DNA of 64,000 nt from NCBI RefSeq assembly GCF_009900765.1, contig NZ_JAAABL010000001.1, positions 372,001-436,000 of the forward strand, read 5' to 3'. Under the pieces are notes generated by a model, which did not search any database, had not been told where the DNA came from, and saw only the letters and a program-made list of their open reading frames with translations. Shown one piece after another: positions 44,898 to 52,989 of this stretch; the stretch's first letter is position 1, and each line of letters begins with the position of its first letter. This DNA comes from Rhodovarius lipocyclicus (GTDB lineage: Bacteria; Pseudomonadota; Alphaproteobacteria; Acetobacterales; Acetobacteraceae). Both the position numbers and the translations under genes were made by a program.

Positions 44898-46303
44898 CCT
44901 CCACGGCCCGCAGGCCGCTGGGTCGCATAGCTGTCTGGCCGACGGATACCGGCGGCGGGGTCCGTGCGCGTCATCGGGCGGGACATGCAGGCATAGCGCG
45001 CTTCATCGGGCGCATGATCCTCCCCTTCCGTGTCCACATCCTCGGGCCGGCTCTCGTCGTGTTGCAGCGCAGGTAGCGTCCTGATCAAATCGCGGCAGGT
45101 GTTGAATACCACCAGCATCGGGCGTCCCTCGGCGTCGCCCTTGAGGCGCTGCCGCAGCTGATCCCAGCCGCCCATGGCGCCGCGCTGCGACACCCGGGCA
45201 TTGTCAGCGCGGTCGAAAAACACCCCGTGCAGTGCCATCCGCTCAGCGATGCTAGGGCCGTCCTGATTGGCGAAAATCGCCGGGTCAGCGACGCCAGACA
45301 TCGCTTTCCCCTTCGGCATATCGCCCACCTCACGCTCCTTGATCCCGACAGCGACCTCATCAGACGTCAGCCGCAGTCCGACATTCGGCTGCCCCGGCTG
45401 CATCCCATACCACTCGCGGTATCGCACCAGCGCACCACGCGCGATATCCGGCAATGCACCGTCACTGACCGCCCACCACCCCACGGAAAACGGCCGGGCT
45501 GAACCCCAATCCATCGACCGGAACCGATACCAGTGCGCGGGCAGCTCACGCGGTGCCATGACGTGCCGGTCCATGCTGAACTCCGGGAAAAACGCCCCGG
45601 AGATGACGGACCAATCGCCCTCTAGCCACGCCCGCACCAGCTCGGGCGAGCCCGAAGCCTTGAGACGCTGCACATACTCGGCGCCGACATGTGGGTTATC
45701 CGTCACCCTCGACGGGATATAGACCCGCTGTAGCCCCGTCTCAGGGTCAGTGATGACCTTCATCCCCTGCGGATGCGGGTCGATGTAGCGCGCTCGCACC
45801 CATTGGTGCCCAGGGCCGCCTGGGTTGCCCGTCAAGCGCATCCGGCACGGCACCCCAACACCAGAGCGCAGCGTCGCCATCAACTTCAGGATCGGCGCCG
45901 GCGAGGGGAAGTTGCCCGCCTCCTCAACGTAGACCCTTGTGTAGCTGTGGCCCTGATACCCCTGGGCGTCCGCATCGCGCTCAAGGTAGGCGAAATTGAG
46001 ACGCGCCCCATTCGGCATCACAACCCGCATAGGGGTAGCGGTGAATTGCGCTCCTATGGGCCCAAACAACACCCTAGCGCGCTCGAAAGTCTCGGTTAGC
46101 TCCACCCGCGTGCGCCGGACCATAAGGCCAATAGCATGCGAGCCATATTGCGCCGCATGCTGGGCCCATTCGCCTAGCATGCCGTCCGTCTTGCCCCCGC
46201 CGCGCGCCCCGCCGAAGAACACCTCGAACACGGGGCAGGACAGCAATGCCTTCTGGGGGCCGGAGGAGGGCCGCCAGATTACGGTCGGGACGCGCGCTCC
46301 CAC
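44885..46303 (-). CDS. terL: Terminase large subunit
   Basis: 472 residues. The ATPase motor has Walker A GGARGGGKT (31-39) and Walker B RVYVEEAGN. The coupling region TGNPGGPGHQWV follows. The nuclease half has Asp in RSMDWGSARP and a second in GVADPAIF, fitting the RNase H-like cutting domain. It packages DNA into the head through the portal. The start at 46303 overlaps the small-subunit gene by 25 bases; a slightly later start is possible. Confidence 0.9.
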   Translation of the reverse strand: MGARVPTVIWRPSSGPQKALLSCPVFEVFFGGARGGGKTDGMLGEWAQHAAQYGSHAIGLMVRRTRVELTETFERARVLFGPIGAQFTATPMRVVMPNGARLNFAYLERDADAQGYQGHSYTRVYVEEAGNFPSPAPILKLMATLRSGVGVPCRMRLTGNPGGPGHQWVRARYIDPHPQGMKVITDPETGLQRVYIPSRVTDNPHVGAEYVQRLKASGSPELVRAWLEGDWSVISGAFFPEFSMDRHVMAPRELPAHWYRFRSMDWGSARPFSVGWWAVSDGALPDIARGALVRYREWYGMQPGQPNVGLRLTSDEVAVGIKEREVGDMPKGKAMSGVADPAIFANQDGPSIAERMALHGVFFDRADNARVSQRGAMGGWDQLRQRLKGDAEGRPMLVVFNTCRDLIRTLPALQHDESRPEDVDTEGEDHAPDEARYACMSRPMTRTDPAAGIRRPDSYATQRPAGRGGWAA

Positions 46304-46686
46304 TCGTAGGCGCTCTCGGCCTCAGGCTCGCCGATCAGGACAAAGGCGGCTGTGCCTCTGTGCTCGGTGCGGGCGATGGGCGCGCCGTCCAGTCGCTGCG
46401 CCCCCTTGTCGAGCATCTGGGCGTGCATGGGGTGGTCTGGATTTTCGATGATTTTAAGCCAGTGCTGGGCGATCTTCCCGCGCGCTCCGGCTTCTTCCAG
46501 CAGATCGGCCACAGTTTTCTTCCCGTCGCCGTCCTTCACGCCACGCGGCCGTCCAGGCCCGGCCCCACGGGCGCCTGCGCCATTCGCGGGGCCTCCCCAG
46601 CCCGCACAAACCCCCTGCGCGGGGCCGCCAACACCCGCACCCCGCCCTACTCGCGTTCCCGCTGTCCGACCGCCCTTCCCAGCCAC
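46279..46686 (-). CDS. Probable terminase small subunit
   Basis: 135 residues. The first 45 residues are Gly/Arg/Ala-rich and possibly disordered, then a helical part (KTVADLLEEAGARGKIAQHWL) and a short tail. No strong domain match by eye; the call rests on its place directly before the large subunit and after a terminator, where the late operon starts. The true start could be later than 46686. Confidence 0.5.
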   Translation of the reverse strand: MAGKGGRTAGTRVGRGAGVGGPAQGVCAGWGGPANGAGARGAGPGRPRGVKDGDGKKTVADLLEEAGARGKIAQHWLKIIENPDHPMHAQMLDKGAQRLDGAPIARTEHRGTAAFVLIGEPEAESAYEWERASRP

Positions 46687-46695
46687 GCAGCCCCC

Positions 46696-46732
46696 AAAAC
46701 AAAAAGCCCGGCAGCCTTCTCAGGCTCCGGGC
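46696..46732 (-). terminator. Rho-independent terminator between early and late genes
   Basis: On the minus strand, GCCCGGAGCCT and AGGCTGCCGGGC pair around GAGA with one bulged base, and the stem is followed by TTTTTGTTTT. It stands exactly between the early genes (ending 46738) and the terminase genes, so read-through here must be regulated or a late promoter must lie within the next 10-20 bases. Confidence 0.85.
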
Positions 46733-46737
46733 GTGCG

Positions 46738-47004
46738 TCATCGCTCGGGCTTCACTGGCATAGGCGTGGGGGTGTCGTCAAGGGGTTTCTGAGCGGTGTA
46801 ATCGGCTGGCGGGAACGGGAAATACCGCTCATGCGTCCTGCGTATGATCCCATCAGGGTCGACACACCCCGCGCTGCGGTACTGTAAATCCCGGTTGAGA
46901 TCATATGCCAGCGCCGCGCTAAATGCCCCCCGCGCTCGCCAGTCCCCCGCCTTATCGGCCAACCTGCACTGGCGCCAGAGCCAATCAAAACGCTCACGGT
47001 CCAT
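46738..47004 (-). CDS. Early phage protein, unknown function
   Basis: 88 residues (MDRERFDWLWRQ...). Aromatic-rich N-terminus, then a charged segment and Pro-rich tail. The start at 47004 lies within the end of the previous gene (11-base overlap). No family recognised. Last gene before the early terminator. Confidence 0.55.
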   Translation of the reverse strand: MDRERFDWLWRQCRLADKAGDWRARGAFSAALAYDLNRDLQYRSAGCVDPDGIIRRTHERYFPFPPADYTAQKPLDDTPTPMPVKPER

Positions 47005-47506
47005 CCTCACCCTCCCACAAATCCGCCGCCCACCGCTCGGGCAGGTAGTCCAGCCGATCCAGGCATTGGCACACAACGTGGAGATGGGGGCCCGGGTGGA
47101 TGTTGTGCAGCAACATGTCGCTGATCGCCTCATACGCCACGCCTGGCAGATCCCTCAGCAGGGCGCGCCACTCATCCTCGGGGCCGTAGTCGTCAGCCGA
47201 GGACACGGCGCGCCCCTTGAGCGGGCTGTAGCGCGCCACACTGCTGCGGGTGGCCCCAGCTGCCAGCGCCAGATTGGCCAGCGCGGACATGTTTTGGGCC
47301 TGCTGAGGGCTGATGTGGCCGCGATGGGCCATCCAGTCCCACACAGTGCGGTCGGGGTGGTCAGCGGGCAGGCGCCAGGCGGCGGCGCGCTGGATGCGCC
47401 AGTCTCCGGGGGCGATCTCGACGGGGGCTAGGATGGTGACTTGCTGCTGGTGCAGCGCGAGGTTCCTCGCGCCGAGCCTCGCCGTGTCGTCGGTCAGGGC
47501 GTTCAC
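46994..47506 (-). CDS. Early phage protein, unknown function
   Basis: 170 residues, GTG start in a GTGA overlap with the preceding gene. The sequence holds a helical region (QQAQNMSALANLALAAGAT) and HNIHPGPHLHVVCQCLDRL near the end. No catalytic pattern is sure; the His/Cys cluster might bind metal. Unknown function. Confidence 0.58.
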   Translation of the reverse strand: MNALTDDTARLGARNLALHQQQVTILAPVEIAPGDWRIQRAAAWRLPADHPDRTVWDWMAHRGHISPQQAQNMSALANLALAAGATRSSVARYSPLKGRAVSSADDYGPEDEWRALLRDLPGVAYEAISDMLLHNIHPGPHLHVVCQCLDRLDYLPERWAADLWEGEDGP

Positions 47507-48288
47507 CGCCCCCCCTCCCCGCCGCGCGAGCGTATTTCGGCAAGGCGGCGCTCCCACGCCCTGATATTCGGCGTCTTGACGATGTAGGTATCGCCATCGC
47601 CAGCCCCGACAGGATGCCCCGTGCAATCCGCGATGAACTCGCGGATCAGCTTGGCCTCAGCCTTCGCGACGGCCTCGGAGACGGCTTGTGCATAGGCCAC
47701 TGGGTGGAGATGGATGCATTGGTCCCACGTCAGGCGAGCTATGGTCGCGCGCAACATGTTGATGTGCACGCCCTCAGGGGTCGAAAGCTGCTCCTTGACG
47801 ATCTCAACAGCCCTCTCCCTCACCGCCCTGATGGCAGCGACGATGGCGCCCACGTCCTCGCCGGGCGACAGGCCCAGCTCGGCGCAGATCGGGGCGAGGG
47901 AGGGCGGTGGTGTGAGGGAGGCGCCGATTTCAACAGCGCGCTCCGCAGCCCGCTCATCCGGCGTGGGCGGGAAACGGGTGGCCTTCGTTACCCATGGGCT
48001 AGCCCCCGGGCCATCGTGGTCAATGATGGTTGTGGTGGCAGGCCGCGCCGGGACTTCTTTGCACTTTTTGCACATAAGTCCGGCCTGATGATCATAATGA
48101 TGATCATGGTCATCCAGCGTGGCGCGGTCCCGGTGCGCGGCAGCGAGGGCTTCGATGAGCTGGGTCAGCGCGACATTTAGAGCAGCGAGGAACAGGCCAA
48201 GATGGTTTTCCTCCGACGCCTTGGCGCTTTCCTTTATGGCGGCGAAGTCCGCCCCGATCTGTTCCAGCTTCTCCGCGAGGTTAGGCAT
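47503..48288 (-). CDS. Early phage protein with His-rich CxxC segment
   Basis: 261 residues. An N-terminal coil is followed by DDHDHHYDHQAGLMCKKCKE, a likely zinc-binding patch, and then a long Ala/Glu helix-rich part with KAEAKLIREF near the end. Family not recognised. It overlaps neighbours on both sides. Confidence 0.58.
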   Translation of the reverse strand: MPNLAEKLEQIGADFAAIKESAKASEENHLGLFLAALNVALTQLIEALAAAHRDRATLDDHDHHYDHQAGLMCKKCKEVPARPATTTIIDHDGPGASPWVTKATRFPPTPDERAAERAVEIGASLTPPPSLAPICAELGLSPGEDVGAIVAAIRAVRERAVEIVKEQLSTPEGVHINMLRATIARLTWDQCIHLHPVAYAQAVSEAVAKAEAKLIREFIADCTGHPVGAGDGDTYIVKTPNIRAWERRLAEIRSRGGEGGR

Positions 48289-48454
48289 GGTCGCGGTCCC
48301 TCAGCCAGAGGGCGACGCACACGGGCAGCATGGCGACGTTGACGCCGAGCAGAATGGCCCAAGCGACGGTCAGGGCCTTGTCGCCCCCTTGGTAGTTTTC
48401 GATGACGCCAGCCATGCTGACGACTGCTTGCAGCAGGAACACGATGAACAGCAT
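48281..48454 (-). CDS. 57-residue two-helix membrane protein
   Basis: Begins MLFIVFLLQAVVSMAGVI, a first hydrophobic helix, then NYQGGDKALT and a second helix (AWAILLGVNVAMLPVCVALW) ending in charged residues. Starts in a TGATG overlap with the HNH-like gene and ends inside the start of the next. Unknown function. Confidence 0.6.
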   Translation of the reverse strand: MLFIVFLLQAVVSMAGVIENYQGGDKALTVAWAILLGVNVAMLPVCVALWLRDRDHA

Positions 48455-48999
48455 CACTCCCTCCCCTCCTCTGCGCGGCGGTTCCAGGCGGCGATGGCTT
48501 GGGCAAGTGCGTCAGGCCAAGCGCGGCCTTTGCCAATTTCACGGGGTGTGTTGGCACTGACGCCATAGTCGCGCGCGATTGTCGCGCTTGGCTCACCGTT
48601 CAGGCGCCGTGTCGCAATCTCGACCGCCTTCTCAAAGGTCAGCTTGGTCCGGATGGTGTTGCGGGCCTGCTCACGCGCAGTCGCCCAGCGACAGTTCCCG
48701 GGCTCGTAATTGCCGCGCATGTCGGGCCAGCGATCCAGAGACGTTCCAAGAGGGCGTTCGCCCATGTCTTCCAGGAACGCTGCAAAGCTATCCCAGCGGG
48801 GGTCTCTGGTGATCCCAGCGTCCTTGTAGCGATCACTGTTGCAGCGCCCCGCGAGCCGGCATCTGACACGCATAGCGCGCCAGGACTGATATGTGCCGGT
48901 TTCCTTTCCGGGCAGCAACTCACGGCTGGTGTGGCCATGCTTGATGCGCCCCTTGGAGCGGTTCGACTGAAACGGCTTCAGCGGCTCAGGCGGGGTCAT
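48454..48999 (-). CDS. HNH/AP2-type phage endonuclease-like protein with HTH tail
   Basis: 181 residues. The middle follows a well-known phage pattern: TYQSWRAMRVRC, a YKDAGITRDPRWDSFAAF strand-helix segment, GERPLGTSLDRW and GNYEPGNCRWATAREQ. This is the core of homing-endonuclease-like HNH proteins often fused to AP2 domains. The C-terminus has a helix-turn-helix look (PSATIARDYGVSANTPREI). It could be a free-standing homing enzyme or a DNA-binding accessory. Confidence 0.68.
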   Translation of the reverse strand: MTPPEPLKPFQSNRSKGRIKHGHTSRELLPGKETGTYQSWRAMRVRCRLAGRCNSDRYKDAGITRDPRWDSFAAFLEDMGERPLGTSLDRWPDMRGNYEPGNCRWATAREQARNTIRTKLTFEKAVEIATRRLNGEPSATIARDYGVSANTPREIGKGRAWPDALAQAIAAWNRRAEEGRE

Positions 49000-49550
49000 G
49001 GGGTGGCCTTCATTAGTTCACCATGCGGCGCATGGCCGATTGCACGGGCTCTCTCCCTCATGCCTCCGAGAAGCGTGGCCGCCTTAATAGGCATGCCATT
49101 TTCCATGAAGTGAAGAATATTATTGATGCACGACACTTCATCAGAAATGGAATATGCAATTCTGCTTCTGACAGCACTTACCTCGGAGGATGAGCCTGCA
49201 TGGGCTTTGATCTTTTCCAACATGCCGCCAACGAAATATGCCGCGCCTATATTATTCCCGCGCTTCAAGCACATGATCGCATCGTGGCATCTATCGTGAA
49301 TATAGCCGAATAGATCGTAGAGTTGCTTAGCGGTCAGCGCGACTTCGGAGGGCGGGGGGATGGGGCGGTCGACGGGGGCCAGCAAATCGCCCAGCCACCG
49401 ATACAGCGCTCGGAGCTCTGTCTCGCTCATCGTGTGCGCGGCGCCACACCGCCCGCTGATGGTGATCGGCCCTGCGGCATGCACGCCGTAGGTCAATCGT
49501 GTCCCTGGGATCGGATGCAACATAGCCGGGACGTTTACCAATCTGCCCAC
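48996..49550 (-). CDS. Early phage protein, unknown function
   Basis: 184 residues. The N-terminal part is beta-like; from residue 75 it is helical (AKQLYDLFGYIHDRCHDAI, NNILHFMENG). Its central DNA is clearly less GC-rich than its neighbours, a sign of separate acquisition. The start could also be at the internal MSETELRALYRW. It overlaps the next gene by ATGA. No family recognised. Confidence 0.55.
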   Translation of the reverse strand: MGRLVNVPAMLHPIPGTRLTYGVHAAGPITISGRCGAAHTMSETELRALYRWLGDLLAPVDRPIPPPSEVALTAKQLYDLFGYIHDRCHDAIMCLKRGNNIGAAYFVGGMLEKIKAHAGSSSEVSAVRSRIAYSISDEVSCINNILHFMENGMPIKAATLLGGMRERARAIGHAPHGELMKATP

Positions 49551-49551
49551 C

Positions 49552-49797
49552 TCACACCTCCTTCACACCGCGCAGGCGGTGCAGCTCGTCCAGATCCTCA
49601 CGGACCGGGACGAACTCGGTGGCGCCGGGCGGGATGTACAGCAGGTCCCCAGCAGGGCGCTTGACGCCATCGCCATCGTCGAACTCCACCTGCATGTCGT
49701 TGGTGATGGTGAGCGACATTTTGGCAGGCCCGAGTGCCTCAAACTCCAATTCTAAGCTGTCCACGCGGGACGGTTTGATCGCCGCTTCGGCTTCCAT
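49552..49797 (-). CDS. Small early phage protein
   Basis: 81 residues, beta-rich and acidic (SLELEFEALGPAKMSLTI; LLYIPPGATEFVPVREDL). The start at 49797 has AAAGGGA seven bases upstream; earlier in-frame ATGs are less well placed. Unknown function. Confidence 0.58.
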   Translation of the reverse strand: MEAEAAIKPSRVDSLELEFEALGPAKMSLTITNDMQVEFDDGDGVKRPAGDLLYIPPGATEFVPVREDLDELHRLRGVKEV

Positions 49798-49861
49798 GGT
49801 CATTCCCTTTCGTTGGTCGCAGAGCGGGCCGATTGACCGCGCGCGCGCGCGTGTTTTTGGG

Positions 49862-50548
49862 TCATGTGCCAACGCGCCATTGCGGATCGACGTACTCGGC
49901 GGTCCAATCGAGGGGCTCGGAAATGGTCACCACGTTTGCCCACTCGGCCTCGTAGGCTGTGGCGATCTCGGCATCGCGGATGATGACCGCATTCTCCAGG
50001 GAACGGGTGCCGTTCACCGTCGGGTTGAATGAGCCGGTCCACACTTCGGCCGGGACGAAAGTGGGATTGCATGACCGCGTATGATCGAAGGAGCCGAACA
50101 CGAAGAACTTGTGGTGCATCCGAGGCGGGATGGCGGATCGCTGTGCATGGACGCCTGCGCAGACAACGGGCGGCAGCCTGTCATCCGATGCGAACGATAG
50201 GTCGCACACACCGGCGAAATTGTACCGAGACGTACCCGGCAAGCGCTCATAGGCGGCCCGCGTCTGACCGGCCGACCAGTTTCCGGCATCTGGCCTAAGG
50301 AAGTCCTCCTTCTGCACCACGAGGCTCACGGCTTCGCGCGTCGAGAGGGCGCGCAACACGGCGGGATTTGTCAGCCACGCAACGCAGCCGATGACCACCG
50401 GCCAGCGGGATATTTGCTCGACCAGAGCGCCCTCGATGTCTCGGAAGACGCACGCCACCATTCCTCGATCGAGGTTGCTCGGCCGGTCCCGAAAGCGTTC
50501 GCCCAGCGTCCCGGGCAGCGGCGTTTCGTTAAGGTTCGGACCGGTCAT
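49862..50548 (-). CDS. Phospholipase D-like (HKD) nuclease-type protein
   Basis: 228 residues. One HKD-type motif is visible: His145-x-Lys147 in MHHKFFVFGSF, then TGSFNPTVNGTRSLENAVI, giving the GSxN turn (172-175) and a later Glu. The early part (VVIGCVAWLTNPAVLRAL) matches the first strand-helix of the PLD fold. A single motif means it would work as a dimer, as in Nuc/BfiI-type nucleases. The usual Asp after HxK4 is replaced, so activity needs testing. Overlaps the next gene by ATGA. Confidence 0.75.
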   Translation of the reverse strand: MTGPNLNETPLPGTLGERFRDRPSNLDRGMVACVFRDIEGALVEQISRWPVVIGCVAWLTNPAVLRALSTREAVSLVVQKEDFLRPDAGNWSAGQTRAAYERLPGTSRYNFAGVCDLSFASDDRLPPVVCAGVHAQRSAIPPRMHHKFFVFGSFDHTRSCNPTFVPAEVWTGSFNPTVNGTRSLENAVIIRDAEIATAYEAEWANVVTISEPLDWTAEYVDPQWRVGT

Positions 50549-51264
50549 AGCATCCCCTCCAGAGCAGCGAGACGAGCAATAGCCGCTTGGTTACCGGCGG
50601 CGGCAAGCGGCTCATAAGCCATCCGCAGCTCGTCAGGCGTTAGCACGCGGGACTTGCTCGCCCGGATTGCCGGCCGGCTGGCGCGGGCACGCTCGTCGGC
50701 CTCGGCGCGGAGCTGCGCGACCTTGGCCATGTTGGCCTCGGCCTCGCGGGCGAGCTGGGCGGCGTCGGCCTGCGCCTGGCGCTGGGGCTGAGACGCCGGC
50801 GCCGTCATGTTGCGCAGGTGACGCGCCTCGCGCTTCAGGTCGTTGTGCCCGGGCTGGACGGCGGCGAGGACGTTGGCGGCGCTGGGGAAGAAGCCATCGG
50901 CCGAGAGCAGCACTTCCTTGCGCGCCTCGGGCGTGAACAGGCAGGCTGGGATGCCGTGGCAGAACTCAGTGATGGCGGCGACGCGCGCGGCGAAGTCCTG
51001 CTGACCCTGCGGGTTGCGGACGGCGGCGTTGATCGGGCGCATCCACTCGGCCATGTCGCGAGCGGTGATGCTGGGCAGGTCAGCGATGGCACGGGCGCGG
51101 GCCTGGGCTTCATCCACCACATGCTGGGGCAACGGGCGACGCTCGCTCTGCCAGCCGGCTTCGGCGTTGCTGCGGGCGTTCTCGTCGTCCAGGGCCCGGG
51201 CGAGCGCCTGGGACGGTTGGCGGATCGCGATGGCGCCGGCCTGGCGCGGGGCGATGGCGTTCAT
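50545..51264 (-). CDS. Probable replication accessory/helicase-loader-like protein
   Basis: 239 residues. The middle reads EFCHGIPACLFTPEARKEVL then FFPSAANVLAAVQP, the strand of features seen in lambda P-like helicase loaders and related phage replication partners. A coiled tail (AQLAREAEANMAKVAQLRAE) follows. The start at 51264 forms an ATGA overlap with the replication initiator gene. The functional call is inferred from order and pattern. Confidence 0.5.
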   Translation of the reverse strand: MNAIAPRQAGAIAIRQPSQALARALDDENARSNAEAGWQSERRPLPQHVVDEAQARARAIADLPSITARDMAEWMRPINAAVRNPQGQQDFAARVAAITEFCHGIPACLFTPEARKEVLLSADGFFPSAANVLAAVQPGHNDLKREARHLRNMTAPASQPQRQAQADAAQLAREAEANMAKVAQLRAEADERARASRPAIRASKSRVLTPDELRMAYEPLAAAGNQAAIARLAALEGML

Positions 51265-52043
51265 TGCATGACCTCCTCGGCGCGGCTGTCCAGATCGAAC
51301 TGGCGGCCCAGATCGGGGAACATCCAGCCCAGCTTGCTTTCGGGCTGTGGGGCGGAACGTGCTGGCCTGGGCTGGCGCTCTGCGTCGCGCCTGCACCAGC
51401 CGCGCCAGGTGGCGGGCCAGTCGAGCTTGGCCGCGTCCTTGCCAGCCTTGGCGTGCCAGTAGTCGCGGAAATTCTCGGCCACCCTGTTCGGATCGAGCCC
51501 GAGACGGGCCGCGTATTCGGCATCCTCGTCGTTCGGCTGCCAGTCAGGAGGCAGCCGACAGCCACGGGGGGACCGAACCTCCGAAGGAGGTGAGGGGGGT
51601 TTCTGTATCTCTGCTTCTGCCTCTGCCTCTTGGAGCTTAAGGGGGGGGTTAACCCCCCTGTTATCCTCAGACTGGACTTCGGCCTTAAGGCGGGGGTTGC
51701 CGCCCTTGCGGCCATCCTCCCTCGCCTTCTCGCGGGCGGCGTTATCCCGCACCATGCGGCGGCAGAAGATCGTGCCGTCCGGCTCGCGGCTGAACACGCC
51801 AGCTTCATCCAGCTCATTCAGATACTTGGCCACGTCGCGCTCAGGAGCCGAGGTGATCGCGGCGAGTTGGCGGGCGCTGGGCTGGCGGCCATTGATCAGC
51901 AGGAAGCCGTGACGCTCGGCCTCGGCCATGACGCACAGCATGCGCATCCACAGGCCCTGAGCAGCCAAGCTGCACGAGCGCAGCGCCTTGTCGTTCTCGT
52001 GGTCCTGCCACCAGAATTTGGACCACCGAAGCCGTTCGCTCAT
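51261..52043 (-). CDS. Phage replication initiator with winged-helix domain
   Basis: 260 residues. The N-terminal region (RWSKFWWQDHENDKALRSC, GLWMRMLCVMAEAERHGFLL, QLAAITSAPERDVAKYLNELDEAGV, each cut to fit) is the winged-helix of phage O-like/DnaT-like initiators. A Glu/Pro linker precedes a C-terminal piece with LDWPATWRGWCRRD, the usual DnaT-type ending. It would bind the phage origin, perhaps within its own gene. Confidence 0.75.
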   Translation of the reverse strand: MSERLRWSKFWWQDHENDKALRSCSLAAQGLWMRMLCVMAEAERHGFLLINGRQPSARQLAAITSAPERDVAKYLNELDEAGVFSREPDGTIFCRRMVRDNAAREKAREDGRKGGNPRLKAEVQSEDNRGVNPPLKLQEAEAEAEIQKPPSPPSEVRSPRGCRLPPDWQPNDEDAEYAARLGLDPNRVAENFRDYWHAKAGKDAAKLDWPATWRGWCRRDAERQPRPARSAPQPESKLGWMFPDLGRQFDLDSRAEEVMQ

Positions 52044-52489
52044 GGCCGCCTCCTCCCTGTGCTGGCGGAGAGGCGGACGCCCTCCGCGGTCATTGCCGCC
52101 TCGGCGTCCTCGATGCTGCGAACGATGTGGACCGGGTGGCCCAGCGCGCGGATGCGCGGGTGCAGCAGCTCCTGGCTTTCGGAGACGACGCCCCTGGGCG
52201 CCTTCACCTCCAGGAACACCACCCGCTGCGGCAGCAGCACCATCAGGTCTGGGAAGCCCGCCACAACACCACTGGCCTTGCGCAGCGCGCCATACCGTAG
52301 ACGTGCACCCTCAGTTCTGCCGTCCGCTCCCCGCTCATTCTGGATGGCCGCCACGACAGCGTGCGGGAGCGCCCGGCGCAGGAAGGCAACGATGCCCTTC
52401 TGGATATCCATCTCGGGCGCGCGCCGCTTCGGCCTGGCGCCCAGCATCTCAATCTCATCCGTCAATGGCATGTCGTGCGCGACCAGCAT
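52040..52489 (-). CDS. VRR-NUC domain nuclease
   Basis: 149 residues. The VRR-NUC core is complete: IQNERG, then GFPDLMVLLPQRVVFLEVKA with Asp and the ExK pair, followed by QELLHPRIRALGHPV. Members are structure-specific nucleases of the PD-(D/E)XK type used in phage recombination or Holliday-junction processing. Overlaps both neighbours by a few bases. Confidence 0.85.
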   Translation of the reverse strand: MLVAHDMPLTDEIEMLGARPKRRAPEMDIQKGIVAFLRRALPHAVVAAIQNERGADGRTEGARLRYGALRKASGVVAGFPDLMVLLPQRVVFLEVKAPRGVVSESQELLHPRIRALGHPVHIVRSIEDAEAAMTAEGVRLSASTGRRRP

Positions 52490-52653
52490 CAGCGGCGCCC
52501 TTTCTTGGGCCTGGGCGGCGGGATCAGGCGCCGCAAGCGCGCCTCATCTATATTCAGCTCAAGCGCGGCGTAGCGATACGAGCCGCCGTGCTTCAGGATG
52601 ACCGCCTGCATGCGGTTCAGTTCATCGGTGGTGATGGGCCTGGGCTCGGTCAT
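52489..52653 (-). CDS. 54-residue HTH-like phage protein
   Basis: Reads MTEPRPITTDELNRMQAVIL, then a helix-turn-helix-like KHGGSYRYAALELNIDEARL and a basic tail. Too short for the automatic size limits but tied in by a TGATG overlap downstream and an ATGA overlap upstream. Probably a small DNA-binding factor. Confidence 0.62.
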   Translation of the reverse strand: MTEPRPITTDELNRMQAVILKHGGSYRYAALELNIDEARLRRLIPPPRPKKGRR

Positions 52654-52880
52654 GCCGGCACCTCGGGCTTACTCAATTCGACGTAGATTTCCCGCTTCCG
52701 CAGGCCGAGGGCGCGCAGCACCAGCGGGCCCGGCTCGCGCCGGCTGTTGAGCACGTCATTCAGGTGGCCAAGGCTCAGCCCGTGCTGGGCGGCAAATGCC
52801 GTTTGCGAGCCTGCCTCACGGACGGCGCGGTTCAGCCGGGCATAGACGCCGGCCAGGGTCAGGGGCTCAGTCGATGTCAT
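52650..52880 (-). CDS. Small Cro/YdaS-like HTH protein
   Basis: 76 residues with a single helix-turn-helix (SQTAFAAQHGLSLGHLNDVL). It would act as an early-operon regulator. It overlaps the end of the 40-residue membrane gene. Confidence 0.68.
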   Translation of the reverse strand: MTSTEPLTLAGVYARLNRAVREAGSQTAFAAQHGLSLGHLNDVLNSRREPGPLVLRALGLRKREIYVELSKPEVPA

Positions 52881-52989
52881 GCTCTTGGTCCGTCCAGTCC
52901 GAGAGCATCCAGATCAGCGCGCACACAGCGAGGGCGACGCCGCCGCCAATGATGATCAGCACGGCGCTTTGCAGGATCGTGGCGATCAT
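52867..52989 (-). CDS. 40-residue single-helix membrane protein
   Basis: One hydrophobic helix (ILQSAVLIIIGGGVALAVCA) followed by an acidic tail. Starts in an ATGA overlap with the regulator gene and ends inside the next. Unknown function. Confidence 0.55.
   Translation of the reverse strand: MIATILQSAVLIIIGGGVALAVCALIWMLSDWTDQEHDID

Noticed and set aside
48454-48999. A host restriction or defence gene
   Set aside because: The pattern is that of phage HNH/AP2 homing-type proteins, and it is coupled to phage genes on both sides.
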